Shown: positions 52,015 through 61,585 of the stretch, one piece after another | Layout of the letters: every line of letters begins with the position of its first letter | How positions within the stretch are numbered: position 1 is the first letter of the stretch | Source: Terasakiella brassicae | GTDB lineage: Bacteria > Pseudomonadota > Alphaproteobacteria > Rhodospirillales > Terasakiellaceae | Assembly: GCF_014641495.1 (NCBI RefSeq) | Contig: NZ_BMHV01000001.1 | Location: forward strand, 62,001 to 126,000 | DNA length: 64,000 bases | Direction: 5' to 3' | Program-made: the position numbers and the translations under genes | Notes under the pieces: model-generated | Told to the model about the DNA's origin: nothing | Databases searched by the model: none | What the model saw: only the letters and a program-made list of their open reading frames with translations

Positions 52015-52989
52015 TTACCCTTTTAAGAACCCGTTGGGGTTAACCGGGTTCATACCCCGGCGGATTTCGAAGTGGAGTTGAGGAGTGACCACACTGCCGC
52101 TGCTGCCTACGCTTGCGATGGATTGCCCGCGCGTTACTTTTTGGCCGCGTGTGACCAATATTTTATCAACATGGGCATAAGCCGTAATCCAACCGCCGCT
52201 ATGTTTTACAAGGATCATATTGCCAAACCCGCGCAGTTCATTGCCACTGTAAGCAACGACACCGTTTTCAGCAGCTTTTACAGGGGCACCGCGTTTGGCA
52301 GAAATATTGATACCGTCATTGCGTAATCCATCGCGTTTGGTCCCAAAACCAGAGATAATCCGCCCCTTGATCGGCCATGCAAAACGGCTACTGGATCGTG
52401 GTGCCGGTTTGGGAATGGCTTTGCGATTGAGGTGCGGCTCCGCTTTCGCTTGCATTGTGGATTTATTTTTGGGCTTGGTGGTAACTTCGGCATTGACCCG
52501 TGGCGGTACATCCAGATTTTTAGACGCCGTTGTTAAATTCCCTGAATTGGGCAGTTTTAATCGCTGTCCCGGTGTCAGGGTAAACGGGGATTTTAGATTG
52601 TTGGTTTTGGCCAATGTATAAACATCGGTGCGATACTGTCTGGAGACCGAATAAAGTGTATCACCGGGTTGAACAACATGAACCGGACCTTGCGGCAGAT
52701 AAAGTCGTTGGTCGATCTTTAAATGAAAAGGCGGTTTCAGGGCATTTCTTTCGATAAGTCCCCGCACAGAAACATCGTGTTTGCGCGAAATGGCATAAAC
52801 GGTATCGCCTTTTTGAACCACAACTGTTCCCGGTATCGCTTTGGGCTGTTCTGCCTTTTCTTTTTCAATTGATTGTGTGGCAGGGGGGCGATAGCTTCCT
52901 TGCCCTTCAAAGGGGACTTCCACCCAACCACAGGCAGCAAGGCTGAAAAGCAGGGCGAAAACGCCAATATGTCGCGATGTTCTAAACAT
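52015..52989 (-). CDS. LysM/M23 lipoprotein, NlpD/EnvC-type murein hydrolase activator
   Basis: From the ATG at 52989 the protein is 324 aa; a TTG at 53007 adds six codons without a ribosome-binding site. A lipoprotein signal peptide ends in the lipobox LAAC at residues 16-19. Two LysM domains follow (about 50-95 and 100-150, VVQKGDTVYAISRKHDVSVR and VQPGDTLYSVSRQYRTDVY). A C-terminal M23 (LytM) domain (about 205-322) has GFGTKRDGLRNDGINIS where active zinc peptidases have HxGxD, so the metal site looks lost, but LHFEIRRG remains. Degenerate LytM proteins of this kind activate amidases during division. Confidence 0.88.
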   Translation of the reverse strand: MFRTSRHIGVFALLFSLAACGWVEVPFEGQGSYRPPATQSIEKEKAEQPKAIPGTVVVQKGDTVYAISRKHDVSVRGLIERNALKPPFHLKIDQRLYLPQGPVHVVQPGDTLYSVSRQYRTDVYTLAKTNNLKSPFTLTPGQRLKLPNSGNLTTASKNLDVPPRVNAEVTTKPKNKSTMQAKAEPHLNRKAIPKPAPRSSSRFAWPIKGRIISGFGTKRDGLRNDGINISAKRGAPVKAAENGVVAYSGNELRGFGNMILVKHSGGWITAYAHVDKILVTRGQKVTRGQSIASVGSSGSVVTPQLHFEIRRGMNPVNPNGFLKG

Positions 52990-53027
52990 GATGCGGATTA
53001 TGCCCAAGCTTAATCAGGGTTTCAAAC

Positions 53028-53663
53028 TTATTCTGGCAAACCGGGAAGAAGAGGGACAAAACGAACCTTTTCCAATTCTTCCACATCAAAACCATCTTCG
53101 GTACGCGTCACGCGAATAAGCCATTGTGCAGAGGTATCTTCCCCAATCGGTAAAACCATAATACCGCCAACAGATAACTGATCGGCAAGGGCAGGGGGAA
53201 CATCTACGGCCGCAGCGGTGACCATGATACGATCAAACGGGGCTTGTTTGGGCCAGCCTAATGTTCCGTCCCCGCAATGGGTTGTAATATTGGTTTGCCT
53301 GAAATCATGGAAGCGTTTTTCAGCCTGTTCCAATAAAGGCTTGAACCGTTCAATCGTATAAAGACGGCGGCAAAGCTTTGCCAAAACCAAAGCCTGATAG
53401 CCTGACCCTGTCCCGATTTCAAGTACCTTCATACGGTCATTGACCTGAAGCTTTTCTGTCATATAGGCGACAATATAAGGCTGACTGAGCGTCTGGTTAT
53501 ACCCAATCGGTAATGCGATATTGTCATAAGCCTGATCTAAAAAGCTGGCTGCAACAAAACTTTCACGTGGAATACGTTCCAGTGCAGCTAACACATTGGT
53601 ATCGGTAATGCCTTGTCGGCGTAATTCCATGAGAAGGCGAATTTTCTGGGCTTCGATACTCAT
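53028..53663 (-). CDS. pcm: Protein-L-isoaspartate O-methyltransferase Pcm
   Basis: Pcm methylates isoaspartyl residues formed by ageing of proteins and starts their repair. The 211-aa protein has the active-site segment PIGYNQTLSQPYIVAYMT near 52-69, SAM motif I VLEIGTGSGYQALVLA near 82-97 and a later GDGTLGWP. The start codon overlaps the surE stop by four bases (ATGA). surE-pcm-(LysM) order is conserved across proteobacteria. This gene retains QTLS, unlike the PCMT-like gene at 41.4 kb. Confidence 0.95.
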   Translation of the reverse strand: MSIEAQKIRLLMELRRQGITDTNVLAALERIPRESFVAASFLDQAYDNIALPIGYNQTLSQPYIVAYMTEKLQVNDRMKVLEIGTGSGYQALVLAKLCRRLYTIERFKPLLEQAEKRFHDFRQTNITTHCGDGTLGWPKQAPFDRIMVTAAAVDVPPALADQLSVGGIMVLPIGEDTSAQWLIRVTRTEDGFDVEELEKVRFVPLLPGLPE

Positions 53664-54430
53664 AACAGTTCCCCCTGTAAGTCAGTGAGTGTCGAATAAT
53701 CTGTAAAATCAAGCGAGATCGGCGTTATTGAAATTTTGCCGTGCGTGATCGCGTATAAATCCGTTCCTTCATGGAAAGTTTGTTGAGAACGCAAAGCACC
53801 GACCCAAAAATATTCTTCTCCGCGCGGATCAATTCCTTTGGCCAGATCATCCCCGATTTTGCGCCGGCCTTGTTGCGTAACCTCAATTCCTTGTACAGAT
53901 TTTGCAACCACATCCGGGAAGTTTACATTTATCAATGTATTTTTTGGCCAACCGATCGCAGCCAGCTTTCGCAAGACATCCGGGCCATGCGTCTGGGCGG
54001 TTGCCCATTTCACCCGATCAGGATCAGCATAAAATTGTGACAAGGCGATCGCAGGCACTCCTAACAAGGTGGCTTCCATCGCCGCCGCAACCGTACCGGA
54101 ATAGGTGATATCTTCGCCGAGATTCCCGCCACGGTTTACACCGGAAAGTACCAAATCAGGCGGGTTATCTTTCATAATTTCATTCAAAGCCAACAAAACA
54201 CTGTCGGTCGGCGTCCCATCCACGCTGAAACGTTGATCTGAATGTTTATGAATACGCAAAGGGCGGCGAAGGGTGAGGGAATGCCCGGTTGCACTTTGTT
54301 CCGTTTCCGGCGCAACCACCCAGACCTCTTTCGCCACCTCTTTGGCAATATGTTCCAGTACCTTCAAGCCCGGTGCATGGATACCGTCGTCATTTGATAT
54401 CAAAATTCGGGCTTGGGACAGGTCTATCAT
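53660..54430 (-). CDS. surE: 5'/3'-nucleotidase SurE
   Basis: SurE hydrolyses nucleoside 5'- and 3'-monophosphates and short polyphosphates and is linked to stationary-phase survival. The 256-aa protein has the N-terminal metal motif [13 protein letters not shown] near 9-21, [14 protein letters not shown] near 40-53, and [22 protein letters not shown] near 95-116. Both ends overlap neighbours by four bases (serS before, pcm after), so it belongs to the same operon. Confidence 0.95.
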   Translation of the reverse strand: MIDLSQARILISNDDGIHAPGLKVLEHIAKEVAKEVWVVAPETEQSATGHSLTLRRPLRIHKHSDQRFSVDGTPTDSVLLALNEIMKDNPPDLVLSGVNRGGNLGEDITYSGTVAAAMEATLLGVPAIALSQFYADPDRVKWATAQTHGPDVLRKLAAIGWPKNTLINVNFPDVVAKSVQGIEVTQQGRRKIGDDLAKGIDPRGEEYFWVGALRSQQTFHEGTDLYAITHGKISITPISLDFTDYSTLTDLQGELL

Positions 54431-55704
54431 TTGTTTGGCTCGATAACCTCAAGGCCACCCATGTAGGGACGCAGAACCTCAGGCACGATGACGCTGCCAT
54501 CGGCTTGTTGGTAATTCTCAAGAACGGCAACCAAGCACCGACCGACTGCCAGGCCGGACCCGTTTAAGGTATGCACAAACTGCGGTTTTTTCTCACCTTC
54601 TGCGCGGTAACGGGCCTTCATACGGCGAGCCTGAAAATCCCCTGTTGTGGAACAGGATGAAATTTCACGATAACGGTCCTGACCCGGCAACCAAACTTCG
54701 ATGTCATAAGTGCGGCGGGCGCTAAAGCCCATATCGCCCGCGCAAAGCGTAATCACGCGGTAGGGAAGTTTCAAACCTTGTAAAACCGCTTCGGCACAAC
54801 CGGTCATACGTTCCAGTTCCGCATCCGATTCTTCAGGTTTGGTGACACAAACCATCTCAACCTTACTAAACTGATGCTGACGGATCATCCCGCGTGTATC
54901 CTTGCCCGCAGACCCCGCTTCGGAACGGAAACACCATGTCATAGCCGTATAACGACGCGGCAGATAATCTTCCGACAGAATTTCCCCGGCGACAATATTC
55001 GTCAGCGGAACTTCGGCCGTGGGGATCATCCAGAACCCGTCTTCGGTACGAAACAGGTCTTCGGAAAATTTCGGCAATTGCCCCGTGCCATAAAGGGCTG
55101 CGTCCTTCACTAAGGCCGGCGGATTTACTTCGATAAATCCGTGTTGCATGGTGTGGAGATCAAGCATGTAAGAGGCCAAGGCGCGTTCCATACGGGCAAG
55201 GGCACCAGACAGTAAAACGAACCGGGACCCGGAGAGTTTGGCCGCAGTTTCAAAATCCATCAGGCCAAGTGTTTCGCCTATATCGAAATGCTCTTTCGCT
55301 TCAAAATCAAAAGATGGAACCTCGCCCCATTTGCGGACTTCAACGTTATCGTCTTCATCCTTACCATCCGGCACATCATCGTAAGGAAGGTTGGGCAAGG
55401 ACATGAGCGCATTTTCAAGCTCGGCTTCCTTGGTTTTTGCCTGTTCTTCCAACTCGGCTTGTAAATTTTTGGATTGCGAGACTTTTTCCATAATATCGGA
55501 AGCATCGCGACCTTCGCGTTTGGCAAGTCCAATTTCTTTGGACAGCTTGTTGCGCTCTGCCTGAACGTCTTGGGCGCGCGTTAAAATATCACGGCGTTCG
55601 GTATCAAGCGCAATCAGACGTTCCGCCTGTGCCTCTTGCCCACGTCGTGCCAGCCCTGTATCGAATTGATCAGGGTTATCTCGTATCCATTTAATATCGA
55701 ACAT
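54427..55704 (-). CDS. serS: Seryl-tRNA synthetase SerS
   Basis: SerS charges tRNA-Ser and tRNA-Sec with serine. The 425-aa protein begins [15 protein letters not shown] and has the N-terminal tRNA-binding coiled coil (about 30-105). The class II motif 2 region [22 protein letters not shown] follows near 257-278, then the motif 3 region [21 protein letters not shown] near 378-398. It is the first gene of a serS-surE-pcm run, 12 bases after tatC. Confidence 0.97.
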   Translation of the reverse strand: MFDIKWIRDNPDQFDTGLARRGQEAQAERLIALDTERRDILTRAQDVQAERNKLSKEIGLAKREGRDASDIMEKVSQSKNLQAELEEQAKTKEAELENALMSLPNLPYDDVPDGKDEDDNVEVRKWGEVPSFDFEAKEHFDIGETLGLMDFETAAKLSGSRFVLLSGALARMERALASYMLDLHTMQHGFIEVNPPALVKDAALYGTGQLPKFSEDLFRTEDGFWMIPTAEVPLTNIVAGEILSEDYLPRRYTAMTWCFRSEAGSAGKDTRGMIRQHQFSKVEMVCVTKPEESDAELERMTGCAEAVLQGLKLPYRVITLCAGDMGFSARRTYDIEVWLPGQDRYREISSCSTTGDFQARRMKARYRAEGEKKPQFVHTLNGSGLAVGRCLVAVLENYQQADGSVIVPEVLRPYMGGLEVIEPNK

Positions 55705-55716
55705 AGCTACAAAGCC

Positions 55717-56538
55717 TTAAGTCATATTGAAGTCTGTTTCTTCGAATTCATCGTCATCTTCTTCATCTTCGATGTCGCCGCGTTTTTTTTCTACGCTGCG
55801 CACCGAAATGATAGAGATTTCATACAAAAACAGAATGGGAATTGCCAGCCCTACTTGCGAAATAATATCGGGTGGGGTCATAAGGGCTGCGGCGATAAAG
55901 GTCACAACAACAGCATATTTACGTTTTGCGGCAAGACCGCGTGAGGTTGCGGCCCCGATACGCGCCATTAAAGTTAAAACCAGTGGCAGTTGAAAACTGA
56001 TACCAAAGGCAAAAATCAACTTCATAACCAGCGAGAGGTATTCATTGACCTTTGCTTCCAACTGGATAGGCAACGTGCCATCGGTGCCCAAGGTTTCAAA
56101 GCTAAGGAAGAATTTCCAGGCCAATGGCATAATGAAATAATAGACCAGTGCGCCACCCAGTGCGAACAGGATTGGCGATAAAACCAGATAAGGCGCAAGG
56201 GCGGCTTTCTCGTTTTTATAAAGACCCGGTGCTAAAAATTTCCAAAATTGGGTCGCAATAACAGGAAAGGCAAGAAACAGGGCTGCAAAGAATGAAACTT
56301 TAATCTGCGTAAAAAATGCTTCATGCAGCGCCGTATAGATCATGCGGCGATTGCCGCCAAGTTCGGAAAGAATAGTCGCAAGGGGATGAACCAGAAATCC
56401 GTAAATTTCGTTGGCAAAGTAATAACACCCCAAAAAAGCGACGAACAGAGCACCAACCGCAACGGTCAGGCGGTTTTTCAGTTCAATCAGATGCTCCATT
56501 AAGGGCATCGTATTTTCAACGGCTTGAGGTTCTTGCAC
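55717..56538 (-). CDS. tatC: Twin-arginine translocase subunit TatC
   Basis: TatC is the receptor that recognises twin-arginine signal peptides. The 273-aa protein starts at a GTG 11 bases after tatB and has six membrane segments. Its N-terminal MEHLIELKNRL segment carries the Glu that contacts the signal peptide, and FWKFLAPGLYKNEK (near 92-105) is the first periplasmic-loop/TM3 signature. The C-terminal tail after about 245 is highly acidic (DIEDEEDDDEFEE), an unusual but low-complexity addition. Confidence 0.95.
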   Translation of the reverse strand: MQEPQAVENTMPLMEHLIELKNRLTVAVGALFVAFLGCYYFANEIYGFLVHPLATILSELGGNRRMIYTALHEAFFTQIKVSFFAALFLAFPVIATQFWKFLAPGLYKNEKAALAPYLVLSPILFALGGALVYYFIMPLAWKFFLSFETLGTDGTLPIQLEAKVNEYLSLVMKLIFAFGISFQLPLVLTLMARIGAATSRGLAAKRKYAVVVTFIAAALMTPPDIISQVGLAIPILFLYEISIISVRSVEKKRGDIEDEEDDDEFEETDFNMT

Positions 56539-56549
56539 GGCCTAACTCG

Positions 56550-56948
56550 TTATTTCTTTTCTGATTGATCCGATACTGCATCCTTTTTCGGGACAGCAAC
56601 TTGTTCTTCGTTTTGCAACGGGGATGGCTCTTTCATGGAATTATTGAAAGCGGCCGCCTCTTTCGAAAGGTCCATTCCTTTTTCAATTGATCCATCTGAA
56701 TCAATCGCCTTGGCGACTTGGCTTTTCACGTCAAAATTACGGGCGGATTGAATGGACTTTTTGACTTCCTCCAATTCCGTATCCCGGATCATATCATCGA
56801 CGTTGTTTTGAAATTCACGCATCATATGCTTGGCTTTTCCGATCATCTTGGCCATTGCACGCATTGCTTTGGGCAAATCGCGTGGGCCGATGATAAGAAC
56901 AGCAAGAATCACAATGGTGACGATTTCCGTCCAACCGATATCAAACAT
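56550..56948 (-). CDS. tatB: Sec-independent protein translocase TatB
   Basis: TatB bridges TatC and TatA in the translocase. The 132-aa protein has the signature MFDIGWTEIVTIVILAVLII (one membrane segment at about 4-20), followed by GPRDLP at the hinge and an amphipathic helix with MRAMAKMIGKAKHMMREFQ. A charged helical tail follows. It is separated from tatA by 33 bases. Confidence 0.95.
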   Translation of the reverse strand: MFDIGWTEIVTIVILAVLIIGPRDLPKAMRAMAKMIGKAKHMMREFQNNVDDMIRDTELEEVKKSIQSARNFDVKSQVAKAIDSDGSIEKGMDLSKEAAAFNNSMKEPSPLQNEEQVAVPKKDAVSDQSEKK

Positions 56949-56981
56949 CGATTCTATCCAGATTCAGGGAAAGGGAAGGGC

Positions 56982-57209
56982 TTAAGAGACGTCTTTTTTC
57001 TCGGAAGACGCCGGAACTTCCGTTTCTTCTTTAGCTGAGATCGCAGCTTGGTCGTCTGCTTTGGCTTCTTCTTCGCCTTCTTTCAGGCCGGATTTGAAGT
57101 TCTTGACGCCTTTTGCAACATCGCCCATGACTTTAGGCAATTTGCCTGCGCCGAAAATGATCAAAACAATGACAAGGACAAGGACAACTTGCCAAACACC
57201 AATACCCAT
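56982..57209 (-). CDS. tatA: Sec-independent protein translocase TatA
   Basis: TatA oligomerises into the pore or membrane-thinning patch of the translocase. The 75-aa protein starts [20 protein letters not shown], then [20 protein letters not shown] for the hinge and amphipathic helix, then an acidic tail. It is the first gene of tatABC. The ABC transporter gene downstream on the minus strand end lies 94 bases upstream of it. Confidence 0.96.
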   Translation of the reverse strand: MGIGVWQVVLVLVIVLIIFGAGKLPKVMGDVAKGVKNFKSGLKEGEEEAKADDQAAISAKEETEVPASSEKKDVS

Positions 57210-57303
57210 GCGAGGTCTCCAAGATTTTAGTTATACAATTGTTGACAAGCATATAAGCAGAAAGATGGAAGCCCGGCAATGCTAAAGGCACAATTTTTTA
57301 CAT

Positions 57304-58359
57304 TTAGCAGGCGCGAAATACAAAGGCGCGCGCAGGGTCCATTGTTGCAACAATATTTTGATCTACGATAGGTTTCAACTGACTATCAATACGTGCATGC
57401 AAATGTGTGCAAGCCCCCGTTTCATCTTCAACACAAAGATGCAGCAAGCTGTCTCGTCCCAGATAACGGGCGGCCTCAATTTTTGTTGTATGGAAATGCT
57501 GATCAACATCGTTTCTGGGCCGGACAATCACGTTTTCCGGTCGAATGAGGACGTCAACAATTTCACCTTCGTTAAAGCCAGATACTGGAACACTGCCCAA
57601 AATAGTTTGTGCGGTGCTCTCTTTAATGACCCCTTTAATGATATTGATTTCCCCAAAGAAAGAGGCTGCAAAATGGTCAATCGGATTTGTATAAAGTTCG
57701 TGCGGCGCCCCGTCCTGAATAATGGAACCGCCCTTCATCAAGACAATACGGTCAGCCATAAACATGGCTTCTTCCGGGTCATGGGTAACCATCACGGCAG
57801 CGACATTTGTTGATTTTAAAACATGCAGGGTTTCATCACGAATATCAGCACGTAAGCCTGAATCAAGGCCGGAAAAAGGTTCATCCAACAACATGATCCC
57901 CGGCTTTGGCGCCAAAGCACGCGCAAGCGCGACACGTTGTTGTTGTCCGCCAGACAAGGTATGGGGCAGGGCATGGGCGTATTTATCCATGCGGACCTGT
58001 TTTAAAACTTCGAGAACACGGCGTTCTGTTTCAGGTTTAGAATATCCTTTGAGGCCAAAGGCGACATTTTGAAAAATATTCAAATGCGGGAAAAGTGCAA
58101 AATCCTGAAAAAGAAAACCGATGTGCCGTTTTTCCGGCGGTAAGACTTTCGTGCCATCGGTTACGATTTTATCGCCGAGCATAACCCGACCACTTAACGG
58201 GCTTTCCAAACCTGCACAAACCCGCAAGGTTGATGTCTTGCCACATCCACTGGGACCAAGCAAACAGACAAATTCACCGGCTTTCACATGAAGGCTGAGA
58301 TTATCCAGAACGCAAAAACCATCAAAAGAAAGTCTTATATCTTCAAGCTTTAAAACCAT
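57304..58359 (-). CDS. ABC transporter ATP-binding protein, FbpC/Fe3+ type
   Basis: This 351-aa ATPase has Walker A LLGPSGCGKTSTLR near residues 33-46, the signature [15 protein letters not shown] near 133-147, Walker B GIMLLDEPFSGLD near 152-164 and a VMVTHDPEEAMFMADRI segment. A C-terminal TOBE-like regulatory domain (about 240-351) follows. The length and layout are those of the FbpC/SfuC family that powers ferric-iron or related import. It lies 12 bases after the permease gene, with which it forms an operon. No periplasmic binding protein gene adjoins. Confidence 0.9.
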   Translation of the reverse strand: MVLKLEDIRLSFDGFCVLDNLSLHVKAGEFVCLLGPSGCGKTSTLRVCAGLESPLSGRVMLGDKIVTDGTKVLPPEKRHIGFLFQDFALFPHLNIFQNVAFGLKGYSKPETERRVLEVLKQVRMDKYAHALPHTLSGGQQQRVALARALAPKPGIMLLDEPFSGLDSGLRADIRDETLHVLKSTNVAAVMVTHDPEEAMFMADRIVLMKGGSIIQDGAPHELYTNPIDHFAASFFGEINIIKGVIKESTAQTILGSVPVSGFNEGEIVDVLIRPENVIVRPRNDVDQHFHTTKIEAARYLGRDSLLHLCVEDETGACTHLHARIDSQLKPIVDQNIVATMDPARAFVFRAC

Positions 58360-58371
58360 ATTCGTTCTGTC

Positions 58372-60030
58372 CTAATTTTCTTGACCCGGGCGTGATTTCG
58401 CAATGGTGCGACTGATCATAATCACCGGAATAATACCAACGAGTACCATTGCAAGTGCTGCACTGGAAGCTTCGGCCAATTGTTCATCACTTGCCAGTTC
58501 AAATGTGCGAACGGCTAGTGTAGTAAAATTGAACGGGCGCATAATCATGGTTGCTGGAAGTTCTTTAATCACATCGACAAAGACTAAAATCCCGGCACTA
58601 AACATACTGGCACGAATAAGCGGGAGATGTACTTTTTTAAGGGTTTCGGATGGATTATGTCCAAGCGTACGTGACGCGCAATCCATATTTTGTGTGATTT
58701 TACCCAATCCGGCCTCAATGCCATTAAAAGAAACAGACAAAAACCGGACAATATAGGCAAAAACAACGGCAACGATTGTTCCAGACAGAATCAATCCGGT
58801 TGAAAAACCCAGATGTTCGCGCGCCCAACTATCCACGAGGTTATCGGTCCAGGCAAACGGCAGCATAATGCCAACCGCCAGAACAGATCCTGGCACAGCA
58901 TAACCGATAGACGCGGCACGCACACCGAATTTGGTAAAAAATGACGGGCGAAGTCTGGCGCCATAGGCCATTAAAACAGCCAAGAAGACAGCAAGCAAAG
59001 CCGCGACACAGGCAAGAATGAAACTGTTAAAGGCGAATTCGACAAATTGCAGGTTCATCCACCATTCGGTTGTTTGAAAAGCCCAGTTTAACAAGACGCC
59101 TGCGGGCAGTAAAAAACCCAATAAAACAGGAAAAAAACAAGCCAGAATGCAAATGACTTGCTTCAGGGGCGACATTTCCAACTTGCTTAACGCCCGATAG
59201 CGCACGGTGGTATGATGATAAGCTGCTTTACCACGTGAATAACGTTCAAGGGCGATTAAGCTGACAATAAAAATAAGCAGACATGCGCCCAGTTGTGCCG
59301 CTGCCGCCGGTTCCCCCATGCCAAACCACGTTCGGTAAATGCCTGTGGTAAAGGTATCAACCGCAAAGAAATGAACGGTGCCAAAATCATTCAGGGTTTC
59401 CATCAGGGCAAGGGCACTTCCTGCCGCAATTGCGGGACGTGCCAAGGGAAAGGCAACATCTTTAAAAGCCTGCCAAGGGGTGCGCCCAAGGGTACGGCTG
59501 ACTTCCAAAACGCAAATGGATTGTTCAAGGAATGCAGCGCGCGACAACATATAGACATAGGGATAAAGCACCAATGTAAACATGGTCATCGCCCCCCAAA
59601 CTGAACGGATTTCAGGGAACCAGTAATCACGCCGCGAGGTCCAGCCGAAAATCTCGCGCAAGACAGTTTGTACGGGACCGGCAAAATCTGTGAGCCCGGT
59701 GTAGGTATAGGCAATCACATAAGCCGGGACCGCCAAGGGCAGCAAAAGCGCCCATTCAAACACCTTTTGTCCCGGAAAACGGCACATGGTGACAATCCAC
59801 GCGCACCCCGTACCGACCACAAGCGTACCTGTGCCCACACCAACCAATAAAAGAACGGAATTATAGATATAGTTCCCAAGCACCGTATCGGCCAAATGCG
59901 ACCAGATTTCACCTGTAGGAACGAATACATAGGAAACAACAATGAAAACAGGTGAGGCAATAATCAGCGCGGTGATAACGGTGAAGAGAGTCCAGCCGTT
60001 AAAGAGATTTTGCAATCCGTATTGTTTCAT
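58372..60030 (-). CDS. ABC transporter permease, FbpB-type fused double domain
   Basis: This inner-membrane protein is 552 aa from the ATG at 60030 (a GTG at 60036 is also possible). It has about 12 membrane segments in two BPD_transp_1 halves (about 55-270 and 330-535), each with an EAA coupling loop: VSRTLGRTPWQAFKDVAFPL near 181-200 and ASRTLGHNPSETLKKVHLPL near 453-472. A fused two-domain permease is typical of the Fe3+ importers SfuB and FbpB and of some 2-aminoethylphosphonate transporters. No binding protein lies beside it. Confidence 0.9.
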   Translation of the reverse strand: MKQYGLQNLFNGWTLFTVITALIIASPVFIVVSYVFVPTGEIWSHLADTVLGNYIYNSVLLLVGVGTGTLVVGTGCAWIVTMCRFPGQKVFEWALLLPLAVPAYVIAYTYTGLTDFAGPVQTVLREIFGWTSRRDYWFPEIRSVWGAMTMFTLVLYPYVYMLSRAAFLEQSICVLEVSRTLGRTPWQAFKDVAFPLARPAIAAGSALALMETLNDFGTVHFFAVDTFTTGIYRTWFGMGEPAAAAQLGACLLIFIVSLIALERYSRGKAAYHHTTVRYRALSKLEMSPLKQVICILACFFPVLLGFLLPAGVLLNWAFQTTEWWMNLQFVEFAFNSFILACVAALLAVFLAVLMAYGARLRPSFFTKFGVRAASIGYAVPGSVLAVGIMLPFAWTDNLVDSWAREHLGFSTGLILSGTIVAVVFAYIVRFLSVSFNGIEAGLGKITQNMDCASRTLGHNPSETLKKVHLPLIRASMFSAGILVFVDVIKELPATMIMRPFNFTTLAVRTFELASDEQLAEASSAALAMVLVGIIPVIMISRTIAKSRPGQEN

Positions 60031-60065
60031 GGCCACGCGTTTTTATTTGTAAGGTTGTTGTTTTT

Positions 60066-60084
60066 GAAAATGACTTGCAATAAC
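60066..60084 (-). promoter_or_regulatory. Weak Fur-box-like sequence before the ABC permease gene
   Basis: GAAAATGACTTGCAATAAC agrees with the 19-base Fur consensus at 12 positions and lies about 36-54 bases before the permease start. It would fit iron control of the transporter, but the match is modest and could be chance in this AT-rich gap. Confidence 0.25.
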
Positions 60085-60139
60085 AAATATACAAAAGAAG
60101 TTGATCCGTCCAGCAGAAATACTGGCAATTTTTCTATGA

Positions 60140-60781
60140 TTATTCTTCTGCGAGCGGTTCGATCAATTCGTCTTCATCTTCCGGTTGATCGGGGTGGTCA
60201 AACGGCAGTTCCATTTCCCCGCGCACACTATAGGCATTGATGGCGGGGCGGGCATCCAGCAGGCCAGCTGATTTCAATTCTTCGATCCCCGGCAGGTCTT
60301 CGACCCGTTCCAACCCGAATTGATCAAGAAAATCAATCGTGGTGCCCCATGTCATGGGCCGTCCCGGTGTCCGTCTGCGTCCGCGCGGTTTGATCCAATC
60401 GGCTTCAAACAAAACATCTAGCGTCCCTTTTGAAAGGGAAACACCACGAATTTCTTCAATCTCAGCACGGGTTACCGGTTGATGATAGGCGATAATGGCT
60501 AAAGTTTCGATGGCGGCACGCGATAAGGTTTTTACGTTTTCGCGATATTCGCTTAATTTTTCCGCTAAATCCGGTGCCGTGCGAAACGCCCATGCATTGC
60601 CACGTCGGACCAGATTGACCCCTTTATTGGCATATTCTTCCTGAAGGGTTTTCAGCAAGGCTTTTAGATCAATTTCATCTTCAAAATAATTGGAAAGTTT
60701 GCGTTCGCCCAAGGGTTCCTTGGTTGCAAAAAGAACGGCTTCCAAAAGGCGGAGGTTTTGCGTGAACTGTTCGTCGCTCAT
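60140..60781 (-). CDS. scpB: Segregation and condensation protein ScpB
   Basis: ScpB is a winged-helix protein that dimerises and binds ScpA in the SMC condensin complex. The 213-aa protein has LLEAVLFATKEPL near 11-23, two winged-helix regions with LSRAAIETLAIIAYHQPVTRAEIEEIRG near 84-111, and a conserved GRRRTPGRPMTWGTT near 133-147. Its C-terminus is acidic. Its ATG directly abuts the scpA stop codon. It ends 103 bases before the ABC permease gene. Confidence 0.95.
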   Translation of the reverse strand: MSDEQFTQNLRLLEAVLFATKEPLGERKLSNYFEDEIDLKALLKTLQEEYANKGVNLVRRGNAWAFRTAPDLAEKLSEYRENVKTLSRAAIETLAIIAYHQPVTRAEIEEIRGVSLSKGTLDVLFEADWIKPRGRRRTPGRPMTWGTTIDFLDQFGLERVEDLPGIEELKSAGLLDARPAINAYSVRGEMELPFDHPDQPEDEDELIEPLAEE

Positions 60782-61579
60782 TTACTTGGTCTCCATATCC
60801 GGGCTTTGGATATAAATCGGGCCGAAGGTATCGGATTGTCTGATTTTCACTTTACCATCACGTGCCATTTCCAAAGCAGCGGCAAAGGTGGACGCAATTG
60901 CAGAACGGGTATGAAGGCTGTTTTTCAAATCCTTGGGCAGAAAATGCATTAACGTTGTCCATTCCGGTATTTTCCCAAGGAAAGCGCGTAACCGTTCAAT
61001 CGCCATATCCATAGAATAAAGGTCTGTGGGTTCAATATGAAGAGTTTGATCCACATGCTTGTTCATCTGGTCCCCATAAGCCTTCATCAAGTCGTATAAC
61101 GTGACATCATAGGTCACATCATCCAGCTTGCCGAAATTTTCCGGTTCCCCCCGGCGAAAGATTGTCAGGTTTAAAGCGTTGCGTTCCAGCAAGGTCTGCC
61201 CGGCATTACGCATAGCTTCCAATCGTTGCAATTGAAAGGCGAGGGCGGCAGCCATTTCTTCGGCGCTTGGTTCTTCTTCACTGGCTTGTGCCGGGATCAA
61301 CAAACGGCTTTTCAGATAAGCCAACCAGGCCGCCATAACAAGGTAATCCGCCGCCAGTTCCAGATTTTGGCGACGGGCTTCTGCCACCCACAACAAATAT
61401 TGATCGGCCAGTTCCAAAATGGACAGATGGATCAAATCAACCTTTTGATCGCGGGCCAATTCCAACAGGATATCCAGCGGCCCTTCAAACCCATCCAGAT
61501 CAATAATCAGTGACGCTTTTTTGCGCTTTGGGCGCAGGTCATCGTCTTCATGCTGATCAAGATCAATAAGATTGGCCAT
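60782..61579 (-). CDS. scpA: Segregation and condensation protein ScpA
   Basis: ScpA is the kleisin that bridges the SMC heads in chromosome condensation. The 265-aa protein has FEGPLDILLELARDQKVDL near 29-47 and the helical N-terminal domain including ADYLVMAAWLAYLKSRLLIP near 78-97. A C-terminal winged helix near 210-262 carries SAIASTFAAALEMARDGKV. The ATG at 61579 has a GGGG ribosome-binding site nine bases upstream; a GTG at 61582 is the other option. Confidence 0.95.
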   Translation of the reverse strand: MANLIDLDQHEDDDLRPKRKKASLIIDLDGFEGPLDILLELARDQKVDLIHLSILELADQYLLWVAEARRQNLELAADYLVMAAWLAYLKSRLLIPAQASEEEPSAEEMAAALAFQLQRLEAMRNAGQTLLERNALNLTIFRRGEPENFGKLDDVTYDVTLYDLMKAYGDQMNKHVDQTLHIEPTDLYSMDMAIERLRAFLGKIPEWTTLMHFLPKDLKNSLHTRSAIASTFAAALEMARDGKVKIRQSDTFGPIYIQSPDMETK

Positions 61580-61585
61580 CACGTT

